DNA of 64,000 nucleotides from Lutibacter profundi (GTDB taxonomy: Bacteria; Bacteroidota; Bacteroidia; Flavobacteriales; Flavobacteriaceae), in NCBI RefSeq assembly GCF_001543325.1, contig NZ_CP013355.1:1704001-1768000 (forward strand), in the 5' to 3' direction. The translations under genes and the position numbers were made by a program. Positions within the stretch are counted from its first letter, which is position 1; each line of letters opens with the position of its first letter. Under the pieces are notes generated by a model. It saw nothing but the letters and a program-made list of their open reading frames with translations, ran no database searches and had not been told where the DNA came from. Shown in pieces: positions 16,941 through 27,018 of this stretch.

Positions 16941-19900
16941 CTATTGTTTTATAATTTTAAGGGTTACTGGTTTATCTAATTGTACTTTTACTATATACAA
17001 CCCTGTTGGTTTGTTTGCGATATTTAACTGTACTTTTCCATTTATTATTGGATATACCTTTCTTGATATTAATTGTGAATGGATACTGTACAAACTTATT
17101 GTTACCTCTTTCTGTGAAACTGGTAAGGCTATCTCTAAAACACCACTTGTTGGATTTGGATATGCAACAATACCTTCTAATAATGCTATTGTTTTACTGT
17201 AAACCCCCTCACAAGATTTTGACGTTTTTACCTCTAATAAATCTCCGTGTTTTACTTCAACATTAAATACCGGTGAGTTTGTTTCCAATACCTCTTGCCC
17301 ATTTACATAAATAATAAATGGTGCCGTGCCTTCTGCTATCTCTATGGTGGCTCTATTTGAACTTACGCTTGATTTTCCCGATACGGTAACCCCTGCTATA
17401 ACTTCCACAACAAAACACTGCTCATAGGTTTCTCCTGTAACGGTAATACAAAAATTATACATTCCCGGAGCTAAACTATCAACGGTTAAACTATCGGTAA
17501 AAGTATAAGCTGTACCATTAATTGTTACGGCATAATTTTGAACTGTTTGAGCTGTGATAACCAACTGTCCATTGTTTTTATCTGGACAGGTTTCACTAAT
17601 TACTTGAACATTAAAATTGTCCTCGGGTAAGGTGAAACATCCTGTAGCATCTACTGTTACTCCTAGAGTGGTGTTTGGGCATAAATCATTGCTATTTTGA
17701 ACTCCATCTCCATCATCGTCTAATTGTCCGTTTGAACAACCATCTGAGTTAACAATCTCTCCTGTTGGTGTATTCGGACACAAATCTAAATTATCCAATA
17801 CACCATCGCCGTCTGTATCCGTAAGTATATGAACCCCGCAAATTTCAATACTCCAACTTTCTATTTGACCAACATCTGCAGGTCCTGAATCAACAACTTT
17901 TAAAATCCACACTCCATAAGATTCTTCATTGTTAAAGCTCGATAAACTTCCTTGAGGTGAAAACACTCCTGTAAAAGGAGCTACTCCTGAAGTAATTGAC
18001 GTTGTTGCTGCATCATCAAAAACAGTGTTTGTATAATTATCTCCTTCATCATTTCTACTAGAGACTAAAACTATAGAAGTTCCTTTTGGACTTGTTAAAG
18101 TTAATGTTAAATCTCCAATCCACGGATGCGTAATATTAACCGTTACATTAACATCTGTAATTATTTTATTAGCTACTAAGTTAATTCTTGAACTTATTCC
18201 TATTGTATTGTTATCGGGTATTCCCAACGGTGTATCAGTTGAATTATAGGAGTCACAAACTTCATTTGCAGTTGTAAAATTATAAACACTTGAAAAAACA
18301 CTTTCGCTGCAATCGTTTATTGATTTAACCCTCCAAAAATAATTTGTGTTTAATTGAAGCAGTAAAGGACTATAAAAATTATCACTAACTGTAGCCGACT
18401 CAATAATTGTTGTAAATGAATTATCTGTTGAAATTTCTAAGCTATAATTTAAGGCGTTAACATCATTTTGCCAATTTAAAATATATGGTTTTAAAATACT
18501 TACAGCATTATTTTCTGGAGATACTAATATAGGCGCATTAATTGTTGACGAATAAACATCTAACGTTACAGCCGTTGTTTTAGTAGTTGAAGAAGTAGCT
18601 GAAACACCTGTTACAGAAATAGTATGGCTCCCTATATTTGTATTCGTTACACCACTTATTGTCATTTCAACCGTAGTATTATCTGCTGTTGCAGAAGTTG
18701 GATTAAAAGTAACTGTTGTTCCTGCAGGTGTATTTGAAGCTGAAAACGTAGTTTCTTCATTAAATCCTAAAAAAGTGTTGTATGTAAACGTATAAACCGC
18801 ATTGTTTGGGCTACATACTGCTACGTTATTTGAAGTGAAATTCATGATAAATTCTGAGGCTTGAACAGTAATATCTGCAGCATTCATCGTATAAAATATA
18901 TTACCAACACTTTCAATTTTTATTCTTGCTGTATTGGTTGTAATATTGGGAGTGATAATTTCGTGAGAGCCATCATTTGCAACATTTGAAGCTAGTGTTA
19001 TAGGATATGTAAATCCCCCATCTGTAGATAATAGAATATTTACTAACGTACAATTTATAGGAGAAACATTTGTGTTGGCAACATCCCAAGTAATAGTTTG
19101 TGCTGTTCCTGCATCCCAAATTTCTACAGTCGCTTGTGAAGTTAGTTTAAAAGGCCCTGAAAGTCCATCAACAGTTACCGTTGTTTCTTCACTTGATGTT
19201 TGACCTCCTACAACATTATTATCTCTAACCGTTACTCCAAATCTCATAGTTCTTGCAACCGAAGGTAAAACCTCCCAAGTAGACGATAAATTTCCTGCCA
19301 CAACCGTATTTTGATTTGGGAAAAATCGCATTGAAGAAGTACTTGGCATAACAGATCGAAAAGCGGGTCCTCCAATAGCTGTAGATTCTAGTGGATGTAG
19401 CGTAATTTCCGTATCTAATTGCTCCCAAGTGTAGGTTAATGCATCATTTTCAGCGTCTGTTGCAGTTGCATTTAATACAAAAGGAGTAGAAATTGGTATT
19501 GTATAGTTCGCTAACACGTTTAAAACAGGTGTATTATTGGCCGTAGAAGTTTGTGCTCCGCAAGTACTATTCCCAGCTGTAATATTATCCCACATTTCTC
19601 TAATACTAACTAGGTGAAAATAGGCATCACTAAGATTTTGCACATTATTTGGCGCACAAATACCTGCATAAGCCATAATGGTTGATCCACTCCCTGGTTC
19701 TACAGCTGTTGCATCATTTCTGTTGCCACCGCCACAATTTCCTGAATCAGTATTAAAGGTGTGATGAGCCCCAAATTGATGTCCCATTTCATGAGCTACA
19801 AAATCAATGTCATACGGATCTCCAATAGGGTTGCTAGACCCTGTTATTCCTCTAGCTTTACTATCTGTACAAGGAGATCTTAATTGTGCTAAACCACCTC

Positions 19901-20861
19901 CACCTGTGCTAAAAGTATGCCCTATATCATAATTTGATGTGCCAATAGCAGCATCTATTACTGTTTGGCTTTCGTCTATTAATTTACTGGCATCGTCATT
20001 TGTAAAACTATCAGTAGTAGCATCTAAAAATATAATATCTGTATTATTTGCTACAAGTACCATTGTTAGTGCAACATCTCTTTCAAAAATAGCGTTCACT
20101 CTTGTCATTGTAGCAACTATTGCAGATAATACTGCCCCTTTTTTTTCTGCATCGGTTGCAGTTGCACTTATACCTTGATTTGTTAAATGAAATTGAGAAT
20201 ATTCACCAGTTGTAGCAATAGCTAACCTAAAAGTTCTTAAAATGCCATCATTCGCATTTTCAGCTTTAGCTGTTATATTTGATTGTTCAATTTTTGTAGT
20301 GTTTTTCACCTCTTCAACTCTACACTGAAATTGCTCAACCTGTGGTAAGCTTTTCTTTTTATAAAAAATATATGATTCTTTATTTGAAGAATAAGGATCA
20401 ATATACGTTGATTGCCCTGTTTTTTGAAAAACCATCGCATGCAACCCTAAAGAAGTAACGCTAAATCTAACAACAGAGTTAGAATTGTTAATGCCTTTTC
20501 CTATGTAAGATTTAATATTAGGGTATTTCCTTTGAAGAGCTTCTTCTAAAATAGGAGTTTCAAAAATTTGGTATTTTACGAATTCACCATTTTCATTAGG
20601 AAACCTTAAAACAACATTAGATTTTGTTATTTTATTTTTTCTTTTAGGTGCATTTGTTAACTCCCTTTGAAGTAGGTTTAAATTTAAATTATATATTTCA
20701 AAATCTGTAGGAATTGATTTTCTTTTAATTTTTTGGAATGTGTTTTTTTCTAATTTAGTATTCTTAATCCATAAATCACCTTTGTTTTGAGATGATACTG
20801 AGAAAATTATTAAAAATAAAAAAAGTGTAAAAACGAAGTATTTATTACAAAGTTGTTTCAT
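16941..20861 (-). CDS. Secreted T9SS metzincin metalloprotease with P-domain and sorting domain
   Basis: Large exported protease, 1306 residues from the ATG at 20859-20861. An upstream ATG at 20882 is possible, but the predicted promoter would leave it almost leaderless. The signal peptide ends near SVSSQ. A propeptide precedes the metzincin site HEMGHQFGAHH at about 357-367, with a Met-turn in STIMAYAG. Then come Ig/fibronectin-like domains, a proprotein-convertase P-domain containing ITHPWIGDLTLTLTSP, two calcium-binding thrombospondin type 3 repeats (DTDGDGVLDNLDLCP, DDDGDGVQNSNDLCP) and a C-terminal type A sorting domain (AYPNPTSG...GLYIVKV). The T9SS would export it to the surface or medium. 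Close to the reprolysin-like M12B peptidases; the substrate is unknown. Confidence 0.9.
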   Translation of the reverse strand: MKQLCNKYFVFTLFLFLIIFSVSSQNKGDLWIKNTKLEKNTFQKIKRKSIPTDFEIYNLNLNLLQRELTNAPKRKNKITKSNVVLRFPNENGEFVKYQIFETPILEEALQRKYPNIKSYIGKGINNSNSVVRFSVTSLGLHAMVFQKTGQSTYIDPYSSNKESYIFYKKKSLPQVEQFQCRVEEVKNTTKIEQSNITAKAENANDGILRTFRLAIATTGEYSQFHLTNQGISATATDAEKKGAVLSAIVATMTRVNAIFERDVALTMVLVANNTDIIFLDATTDSFTNDDASKLIDESQTVIDAAIGTSNYDIGHTFSTGGGGLAQLRSPCTDSKARGITGSSNPIGDPYDIDFVAHEMGHQFGAHHTFNTDSGNCGGGNRNDATAVEPGSGSTIMAYAGICAPNNVQNLSDAYFHLVSIREMWDNITAGNSTCGAQTSTANNTPVLNVLANYTIPISTPFVLNATATDAENDALTYTWEQLDTEITLHPLESTAIGGPAFRSVMPSTSSMRFFPNQNTVVAGNLSSTWEVLPSVARTMRFGVTVRDNNVVGGQTSSEETTVTVDGLSGPFKLTSQATVEIWDAGTAQTITWDVANTNVSPINCTLVNILLSTDGGFTYPITLASNVANDGSHEIITPNITTNTARIKIESVGNIFYTMNAADITVQASEFIMNFTSNNVAVCSPNNAVYTFTYNTFLGFNEETTFSASNTPAGTTVTFNPTSATADNTTVEMTISGVTNTNIGSHTISVTGVSATSSTTKTTAVTLDVYSSTINAPILVSPENNAVSILKPYILNWQNDVNALNYSLEISTDNSFTTIIESATVSDNFYSPLLLQLNTNYFWRVKSINDCSESVFSSVYNFTTANEVCDSYNSTDTPLGIPDNNTIGISSRINLVANKIITDVNVTVNITHPWIGDLTLTLTSPKGTSIVLVSSRNDEGDNYTNTVFDDAATTSITSGVAPFTGVFSPQGSLSSFNNEESYGVWILKVVDSGPADVGQIESWSIEICGVHILTDTDGDGVLDNLDLCPNTPTGEIVNSDGCSNGQLDDDGDGVQNSNDLCPNTTLGVTVDATGCFTLPEDNFNVQVISETCPDKNNGQLVITAQTVQNYAVTINGTAYTFTDSLTVDSLAPGMYNFCITVTGETYEQCFVVEVIAGVTVSGKSSVSSNRATIEIAEGTAPFIIYVNGQEVLETNSPVFNVEVKHGDLLEVKTSKSCEGVYSKTIALLEGIVAYPNPTSGVLEIALPVSQKEVTISLYSIHSQLISRKVYPIINGKVQLNIANKPTGLYIVKVQLDKPVTLKIIKQ

Positions 20862-20891
20862 AAATTTCTGTAGTTGGGGCATATATATTCA

Positions 20892-20899
20892 CAAATATA
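20892..20899 (-). promoter_or_regulatory. -7 promoter element for the metalloprotease gene
   Basis: TATATTTG on the minus strand, 30 bases before the ATG at 20861. A second identical copy lies at 20918-20925. The position argues for the 20861 start over 20882. Confidence 0.5.
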
Positions 20900-20962
20900 A
20901 AAATATTTTAGTTAAAGCAAATATAATAGAAATTTATAACAATGTTTTTTAATTAAATAAAG

Positions 20963-20970
20963 TATTTTTG
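20963..20970 (+). promoter_or_regulatory. -7 promoter element for ribF
   Basis: TATTTTTG matches the -7 consensus and lies 34 bases before the TTG start at 21005. Confidence 0.5.
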
Positions 20971-21004
20971 AGAACTCATTAATAACTTAATACGATTTTA
21001 ACTT

Positions 21005-21946
21005 TTGGAAATCATTAACGATTTATCTACTTACAAATCAACAGCAAAAACTTTTGTTACCATTGGCACTTTTGATGGTGTACATATTGGCCATCAAAAA
21101 GTACTAAAAAATTTAGTAGAAAGTGCTAAAATTAATAATGCAACACCCTTACTATTAACTTTTTTCCCTCATCCAAGAATGGTTTTAGAGAAGGATAAAG
21201 AAATTAAATTAATTAATACTATTGATGAACGAATTGAGTTATTAAAAAAAACAGATCTAGAATTTTTAATCATCCAAAAATTTACAAAAGAATATGCAAA
21301 TAAAACGGCACTAAATTTTGTGAAAAATATTTTAGTAGACACCTTAAATATCTCAAAATTAATAATTGGATATGATCATCAATTCGGAAAAAATAGAGAG
21401 GGTGATTTTAGCCATTTAAAAGAATATGGACAACAATTTAATTTTACTGTAGAAGAAATATCACAACTTAATGTTGATTCTATAACAGTAAGCTCAACTA
21501 AAATAAGGAAAGCTATTGAAAAAGGTGAAATAGAGAAGGCAAATAACTATTTAGGTTACAATTTTATGTTAACTGGCAAAGTGGTTAAAGGAAGAAATTT
21601 AGGCGAAAAAATAAAATTTCCTACGGCTAATTTAAGTATTTGTGAAACCTATAAATTAATACCTAAAACAGGTGCATACATTGTTAAATCTGAAATTGAA
21701 AACAATACCGTTTTTGGAATGATGAATATAGGATATAGACCTACTGTTAGTGGCAAACACCAAACTATTGAAATTCATTTTTTTGATTTTAATAAAAATT
21801 TGTACGGCGCTAAAATTCAAATAGAGGTTCTGAAGTTTTTAAGAAATGAACAAAATTTTAAATCGATTGAAAATTTAAAAACTCAATTACAAAAAGACAA
21901 ACAAAAATCTTTAAAATATATTAACGGCTTACTTTTTGATTATTAA
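21005..21946 (+). CDS. ribF: Bifunctional riboflavin kinase / FAD synthetase
   Basis: Cytosolic enzyme of 313 residues that phosphorylates riboflavin to FMN and adenylates FMN to FAD. The N-terminal adenylyltransferase has GTFDGVHIGHQK at about 22-33 and GYDHQFGKNREGD near 120. The C-terminal kinase has GKVVKGRNLGEKIKFPTANL. The start is a TTG at 21005-21007: no in-frame ATG lies before the essential GTFDG motif, and the residues from this TTG fit the usual RibF N-terminus. The gap to the next lipoprotein gene is 18 bases, suggesting a shared transcript. Confidence 0.93.
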   Translation: MEIINDLSTYKSTAKTFVTIGTFDGVHIGHQKVLKNLVESAKINNATPLLLTFFPHPRMVLEKDKEIKLINTIDERIELLKKTDLEFLIIQKFTKEYANKTALNFVKNILVDTLNISKLIIGYDHQFGKNREGDFSHLKEYGQQFNFTVEEISQLNVDSITVSSTKIRKAIEKGEIEKANNYLGYNFMLTGKVVKGRNLGEKIKFPTANLSICETYKLIPKTGAYIVKSEIENNTVFGMMNIGYRPTVSGKHQTIEIHFFDFNKNLYGAKIQIEVLKFLRNEQNFKSIENLKTQLQKDKQKSLKYINGLLFDY

Positions 21947-21964
21947 TTGTTGTAAATTAAATTT

Positions 21965-22504
21965 ATGAAAAGTATTTTACCTATAATTATTATATTATTT
22001 ATCTCTTGTAAACCAACTCAAAAAACATACCAAGTGAATGAACCTATTATTGTATCTGCTGAGAATTGCCCCAATAATGGAGTGTGTTTTTTAGAGTTAA
22101 TTCCAAACAAATCATTGATATTTATGGAAGATGAGTTTGGTAATTTATATCCCGTAATTTCAGAAGGCGAAAAAACAATATTAAAGTACACCTACAAAAA
22201 AAATCCGGTTTCTAAAACACAAGACAGTAATTACACAGAAATTGTATATGCTGAGTTAGATAAAACAATCTCCGAACTTTCTTTAAATAACAAAAATCTG
22301 CAAACTATAAAACTACATTTTGGACGTTTGTGCTATTGCAAAGGAGAAACGGGTTATTACCCTATTAAAAACGGAATATTTAAAATTGTCAAAATCGACA
22401 GAAAAACAATGAAAATTAATTTTGAGTTTACCATAAATAAAGTTCCTCAAATTATTTCAAAAATAAATGAAACTATTTATTTAAAATCAAATGGCACTAA
22501 TTAG
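21965..22504 (+). CDS. Small lipoprotein of unknown function
   Basis: A 179-residue lipoprotein with a short signal (MKSILPIIIILFISC, Cys15). The mature part has four further cysteines: ENCPNNGVCFLEL near 38 and GRLCYCKG near 123, which could form disulfides or bind metal. The rest is Lys/Ile/Asn-rich with probable beta strands. I do not recognise the family. It follows ribF by 18 bases and precedes serS, which has its own promoter. Confidence 0.7.
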   Translation: MKSILPIIIILFISCKPTQKTYQVNEPIIVSAENCPNNGVCFLELIPNKSLIFMEDEFGNLYPVISEGEKTILKYTYKKNPVSKTQDSNYTEIVYAELDKTISELSLNNKNLQTIKLHFGRLCYCKGETGYYPIKNGIFKIVKIDRKTMKINFEFTINKVPQIISKINETIYLKSNGTN

Positions 22505-22525
22505 TTCCTTTTAACTTCAATTTAT

Positions 22526-22533
22526 TAAATTTG
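22526..22533 (+). promoter_or_regulatory. -7 promoter element for serS
   Basis: TAAATTTG matches TAnnTTTG, 25 bases before the ATG. A purine-rich aaaggaaaagga stretch lies just before the start, which is unusual for this genome. Confidence 0.5.
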
Positions 22534-22558
22534 CTTTTCAATTAAAGGAAAAGGAACA

Positions 22559-23833
22559 ATGTTACAAGTAGCGTTTATTAGGGAAAACAAAGAGATTGTT
22601 TTAGAAGGTTTAGCAAAAAGAAATTTAAAAAATGCCGAAGAGTTAGTTGATAGCACTATTTTGGCTGATGAAGAAAGAAGGACTATTCAAACAGAATTAG
22701 ATGCTATTTTGGCTGAATCAAACAAATTATCGAAAGATATTGGACTATTATTCAAGTCTGGCGAACGTCAAAAAGCAGAAATTTTAAAGCAAAAAACTAT
22801 TCTGTTAAAAGAAAAATCAAAAGAGTTAACAGAAAATTTACAAAATAAAGCAACTGAACTACAAGAATTATTATACTTAATTCCTAATATTCCAAATAAA
22901 ATTGTTCCTGGAGGAACGTCGGAAGAAGATAATGAAACAACTTTTCAAGAAGGAGAAATTCCTAAATTACACAAAGGAGCTTTACCACATTGGGAACTTG
23001 CAAAAAAATATGACATTATAGATTTTGAGCTTGGAAATAAAATTACTGGTGCAGGTTTTCCTGTTTACAAAGGAAAAGGGGCAAAATTACAACGAGCTTT
23101 AATTAATTATTTTTTAGATAAAAATACAAATGCTGGATACGATGAAGTTCAAGTACCCTATTTAGTTAATGAAGCATCGGGTTTTGGAACAGGGCAATTA
23201 CCTGATAAAGAAGGACAAATGTATCATGATGCACAAGATAATTTATATTTAATTCCTACTGCTGAAGTTCCTGTTACTAATATTTTTAGAGATGTTATTT
23301 TGAAAGAAGATGAATTTCCAATTTGTAAAACTGCTTATACACCTTGTTTTAGACGTGAAGCAGGATCATATGGAGCCCATGTTCGAGGGTTAAATAGACT
23401 GCATCAATTTGATAAAGTTGAAATTGTAAGAATTGAGCATCCTAGTAATTCTTATGCAGCTTTAGACAGCATGGTAAATCACGTAAAAGGTATTTTGAAA
23501 GAATTAAAATTACCTTATAGAATTTTACGCTTATGTGGTGGAGATATTGGATTTACTTCTGCATTAACTTATGATTTTGAAGTATTTTCAACAGCACAAG
23601 ATCGTTGGTTAGAAGTGAGTTCTGTTTCAAACTTTGAAACATTTCAAGCAAACCGATTAAAACTTCGTTTTAAAAACAGTAAAGGTAAAAGTGAATTGGC
23701 ACATACACTCAATGGAAGCTCGCTAGCCTTGCCTCGTATTTTAGCTGGCTTATTAGAAAACTATCAAACACCTGAAGGAATTAAAATCCCAGATGTTTTG
23801 GTGCCGTATTGTGGTTTTAATATAATTAGTTAG
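22559..23833 (+). CDS. serS: Seryl-tRNA synthetase
   Basis: Charges tRNA-Ser in the cytosol. The 424 residues match the family. An N-terminal antiparallel coiled coil (about 1-105) that grips the long variable arm of the tRNA is followed by the class II catalytic core: motif 1 near the GAGFPVYKG segment, motif 2 as CFRREAGSYGAHVRGLNRLH, and motif 3 near the end (NGSSLALPRILAGLLENYQ). TAEVPVTN carries the serine-binding site. Its stop overlaps the 3' end of a small convergent gene. Confidence 0.96.
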   Translation: MLQVAFIRENKEIVLEGLAKRNLKNAEELVDSTILADEERRTIQTELDAILAESNKLSKDIGLLFKSGERQKAEILKQKTILLKEKSKELTENLQNKATELQELLYLIPNIPNKIVPGGTSEEDNETTFQEGEIPKLHKGALPHWELAKKYDIIDFELGNKITGAGFPVYKGKGAKLQRALINYFLDKNTNAGYDEVQVPYLVNEASGFGTGQLPDKEGQMYHDAQDNLYLIPTAEVPVTNIFRDVILKEDEFPICKTAYTPCFRREAGSYGAHVRGLNRLHQFDKVEIVRIEHPSNSYAALDSMVNHVKGILKELKLPYRILRLCGGDIGFTSALTYDFEVFSTAQDRWLEVSSVSNFETFQANRLKLRFKNSKGKSELAHTLNGSSLALPRILAGLLENYQTPEGIKIPDVLVPYCGFNIIS

Positions 23834-23969
23834 CACTAACCATTAACATTAGTTTTTTATAATAATTCATTTCAATCAAAGCTTCAAAATAAGCGTTTAA
23901 TTGCCCTTTATTCATAAACTTTAGTGCTTTTATTTTTGCTATTTCGTATTGTCTAATTAGTTCTTTCAT
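23826..23969 (-). CDS. 47-residue conserved-looking small protein
   Basis: From ATG 23967-23969 the minus-strand frame gives 47 residues, beginning MKELIRQYEIAKIKALKFM, then GQLNAYFEALIEMNYY, and ends MVSAN. It is a clean alpha-helical, amphipathic sequence without stops, with a codon use like its neighbours. I recall similar small proteins in Flavobacteriia, but no function is known to me. It converges on serS and shares eight bases with its 3' end. It fills most of the gap between serS and the TPR gene. Confidence 0.65.
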   Translation of the reverse strand: MKELIRQYEIAKIKALKFMNKGQLNAYFEALIEMNYYKKLMLMVSAN

Positions 23970-24078
23970 TGTGTAAAATTTAGTTGTTTGTTTTTATGTA
24001 GACAACTTCCGTGCCAAAATGTTACAAAACTTGTTTAAGAATAAGTTCATTTTATCAAAACTTTAACACTTGTTTGGT

Positions 24079-24086
24079 TATCTTTG
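24079..24086 (+). promoter_or_regulatory. -7 promoter element for the TPR gene
   Basis: TATCTTTG matches the -7 consensus, 19 bases before the ATG at 24106. Confidence 0.6.
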
Positions 24087-24105
24087 GCTTAGTTAAAAAG
24101 AGTAA

Positions 24106-25881
24106 ATGCATAAATTATTATTGATATTATTCTGTTGTTTTTCTTTGCAGTTTTATGCTCAAGAACAGCAACTTGCATTGCAATATTTTAGAAATGGTAA
24201 TTATGAAAAAGCAGCATCTTTTTATAAAGTTTTACACAAAAAACACCCATACAACACTAGCTATACTAACTATTTAATTGATTGCTATCAACAATTAGAA
24301 AAATTTGAAGAAGTAAAAATCATTGTAAACAATCAATTAAAAAAATTCCCAAACCAAGAATATTTATACATTAAATTAGGGTATAATTACCAATTACAAC
24401 ATCTACAAGAAAAGGCAACTTTAAACTATCAAAAAGCACTAAAAGCAATTGAAAAAAAACCATCTACAGGTTACTTAATTGGAAAAACTTTTCAAAAGAG
24501 TAATTTGCTAAACTACGCTTTACTTTCCTACAAAAAGGCTATGAAATTAAACCCTTCATTAAATTATTATTTTCAAATAGCTGCTATTTATGGTGAAAAA
24601 GCAGAGATAGAAAATATGTTTAATACGTATTTGGATTTAATTGCTAACAACAATAATTACCTACCAATTGCAAAGAATTATATAGGTAAATTTATTACCA
24701 ATGACGCTCATAACAAATACAATGTTTTACTAAAAAAAATAGTGCTTAAACGTTTACAAAACAACCCGAAAATTAGCTGGAACAAATTATTGAGTTGGCT
24801 TTTTATACAACAAAAAAATTATAATAAAGCGCTAATACAAGAAAAAGCACTCTATAAAAGAAATTTAGGCAGCCTACAAAACATTATTGAAATTGGTAAA
24901 ATTTCATTTCAAAATAACAGCTATGAAACTTCCATAAAATGCTTTAATTATGTTATAGAACACACAAATGATTTAGAGATTGAATTAATTTCAAAATTAT
25001 ATTTATTAGAAATTGACATTAAAACAAATACAACAATTGAAATTATTGAAACTAAATTTCAACAACTATTTAACCAATATGGCAAAAACAGTGAAACCGC
25101 AAACATACAAGTTAAATATGCTGAATTTTTAGCCTTTAAAAAAACCGAGCCAGAAAAAGCCATTTCAATCTTAAATGAGGTATTAAAATTACCCATAAAT
25201 AAATTTCAAAAAGGCAAAATAAAAACAACATTAGCTGATATTTTAGTATACACTAATAAATTTAATAGCGCTTTAATCTATTATACTCAGGTTCAAAATA
25301 ATTTAAAAAATCATCCTATCGGACAAGCAGCACGATTTAAAATTGCACAAACTTCCTATTTTAAAGGTGATTTTGATTGGGCTCAATCGCAATTAAAAAT
25401 ATTAAAAAATTCTACATCACAACTCATTGCAAATGATGCGCTAGATTTAAATCTCTTGATAACTGATAATACTGTAAAAGACAGTTTGAAAATTGCACTA
25501 AAAAAATATGCAATTGCAGATTTACTTTCATATCAACAAAAAAATCAACAAGCAATAGATACCTTACAAGTAATTCTAGAAAATTACAAAGGACATCCAA
25601 TTGAAGATGAAGCACTGTTTAAACAAGCTAAACTTTATGAAAAATTAAATGAGTTTGAAAAAGCAGCAAACAATTATTTACAAATTATAAGTTTAAATAA
25701 AGATGATATTTTAGTTGATGATACTGTTTATTTTTTGGCAGAATTGTACTTGAATAAATTAAACAATCTTGAAAAAGCTAAAGAATATTATCAAAAAATT
25801 ATCTTTGAATTTCCCTCTAGTATTTATTTAGTTGATGCTCGCAAAAAATACAGAAAATTAAGGGGAGACCTCATAAATTAA
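24106..25881 (+). CDS. Exported tetratricopeptide-repeat protein
   Basis: A 591-residue protein with a signal peptide (MHKLLLILFCCFSLQFYAQ), so probably periplasmic. From residue 20 on it is a solenoid of TPR helices: for example ALQYFRNGNYEKAASFYKVL, a canonical W/L-G-Y-A-P pattern, and C-terminal repeats ending KLNNLEKAKEYYQKII. The last third resembles the TPR arrays of outer-membrane lipoproteins such as BamD/YfgC, but no lipobox is seen. It probably acts as a scaffold, partner unknown. It begins a possible operon with DUF4286, rsmA and mgtE (24-base gap to the next gene). Confidence 0.8.
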   Translation: MHKLLLILFCCFSLQFYAQEQQLALQYFRNGNYEKAASFYKVLHKKHPYNTSYTNYLIDCYQQLEKFEEVKIIVNNQLKKFPNQEYLYIKLGYNYQLQHLQEKATLNYQKALKAIEKKPSTGYLIGKTFQKSNLLNYALLSYKKAMKLNPSLNYYFQIAAIYGEKAEIENMFNTYLDLIANNNNYLPIAKNYIGKFITNDAHNKYNVLLKKIVLKRLQNNPKISWNKLLSWLFIQQKNYNKALIQEKALYKRNLGSLQNIIEIGKISFQNNSYETSIKCFNYVIEHTNDLEIELISKLYLLEIDIKTNTTIEIIETKFQQLFNQYGKNSETANIQVKYAEFLAFKKTEPEKAISILNEVLKLPINKFQKGKIKTTLADILVYTNKFNSALIYYTQVQNNLKNHPIGQAARFKIAQTSYFKGDFDWAQSQLKILKNSTSQLIANDALDLNLLITDNTVKDSLKIALKKYAIADLLSYQQKNQQAIDTLQVILENYKGHPIEDEALFKQAKLYEKLNEFEKAANNYLQIISLNKDDILVDDTVYFLAELYLNKLNNLEKAKEYYQKIIFEFPSSIYLVDARKKYRKLRGDLIN

Positions 25882-25905
25882 TAATATTAATTATTCAATA
25901 AAACT

Positions 25906-26238
25906 ATGTATATCTATAACGTTACAACAAATATTGATGAATCTATTAAAAATGAATGGTTAAAATGGATGAAAGAAAAGCATATTCCTAATATGCTTGC
26001 AACAGGAAAATTTAGCAATGCTAAAATGAGTCAAGTTATGATTCAAGAGGAAATGGGAGGTATTACCTATTCCGTACAGTATACAACTGATAATTTTGAA
26101 ACGTTACAAAAATATTATAAAGAAAATGCATCTCAATTACGCAAGGAAGCATTCTCTCTTTTTGGTAATAAAATAGTTATTTTTAGAACTGAGTTAAAAG
26201 TAATAAGTGAACAATTTAGCATGAGTATAAAAAATTAA
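25906..26238 (+). CDS. DUF4286 family protein
   Basis: A 110-residue protein starting MYIYNVTTNIDESI, with WLKWMKEKHIPNMLATGKF and VQYTTDNFETLQKYY. This fits DUF4286, a ferredoxin-like fold family typical of Bacteroidota, with no known role. It lies three bases upstream of rsmA, so the two are probably co-translated. Confidence 0.8.
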   Translation: MYIYNVTTNIDESIKNEWLKWMKEKHIPNMLATGKFSNAKMSQVMIQEEMGGITYSVQYTTDNFETLQKYYKENASQLRKEAFSLFGNKIVIFRTELKVISEQFSMSIKN

Positions 26239-26241
26239 TTT

Positions 26242-27018
26242 ATGAGTGTAAAAGCAAAAAAACACCTTGGTCAACATTTTTTAAAAGATGAACTTATTGC
26301 ACAACAAATAGCAGATAGTTTAACCGGAAAAGGATATGAAAAAGTATTAGAAATAGGCCCAGGAATGGGTGTTTTAACCAAATATTTACTTCAAAAAAAA
26401 TTCACAACTCACGTTATAGAAATTGATACAGAATCTGTTGAATATTTAAAAGCTCATTATTTAAATTTAACCAATAGAATTATTTTAAACAATTTTTTAA
26501 AAATAAATTTGTTTGAATATTTTGGAAATAATCAAGTTGCTATTATTGGTAATTTCCCTTATAATATTTCTACCCAAATAGTTTTTAAAACCTTAGAAAA
26601 CAAACACCAAATCCCCGAATTTTCAGGGATGTTTCAAAAAGAAGTAGCCAAAAGAATTGCAGAAAAAGAAGGAAGTAAAGTATACGGAATTTTATCGGTG
26701 CTTACACAAGCATTTTATAATGTTGAATACTTGTTTACCGTTCCTCCAACTGTTTTTAATCCGCCACCAAAAGTAGATTCGGGAGTTATTAGACTTACTA
26801 GAAAAGAAAATTATATACTTCCTGTAAATGAAAAATTATTTTACCGCGTTGTAAAAACTGCTTTTCAACAACGTAGAAAAACACTTCGTAATAGTTTAAA
26901 AATCATGAATTTATCAAATAATTTAAGGGAAGATAGTATCTTTGCAAAACGCCCAGAACAATTATCAGTTCAAGAATTCATAAATCTTACTTCTAAAATA
27001 GAAAAAGATGCAGTTTGA
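26242..27018 (+). CDS. rsmA: 16S rRNA (adenine1518/1519-N6)-dimethyltransferase
   Basis: KsgA-type enzyme that dimethylates two adjacent adenines near the 3' end of 16S rRNA during 30S maturation. The 258 residues begin with [12 protein letters not shown], the family hallmark. The SAM-binding motif [11 protein letters not shown] lies at about 36-46 and the catalytic NFPYNIS at about 104-110. The C-terminal domain ends with [12 protein letters not shown]. The stop overlaps the mgtE start by 11 bases. Confidence 0.95.
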   Translation: MSVKAKKHLGQHFLKDELIAQQIADSLTGKGYEKVLEIGPGMGVLTKYLLQKKFTTHVIEIDTESVEYLKAHYLNLTNRIILNNFLKINLFEYFGNNQVAIIGNFPYNISTQIVFKTLENKHQIPEFSGMFQKEVAKRIAEKEGSKVYGILSVLTQAFYNVEYLFTVPPTVFNPPPKVDSGVIRLTRKENYILPVNEKLFYRVVKTAFQQRRKTLRNSLKIMNLSNNLREDSIFAKRPEQLSVQEFINLTSKIEKDAV

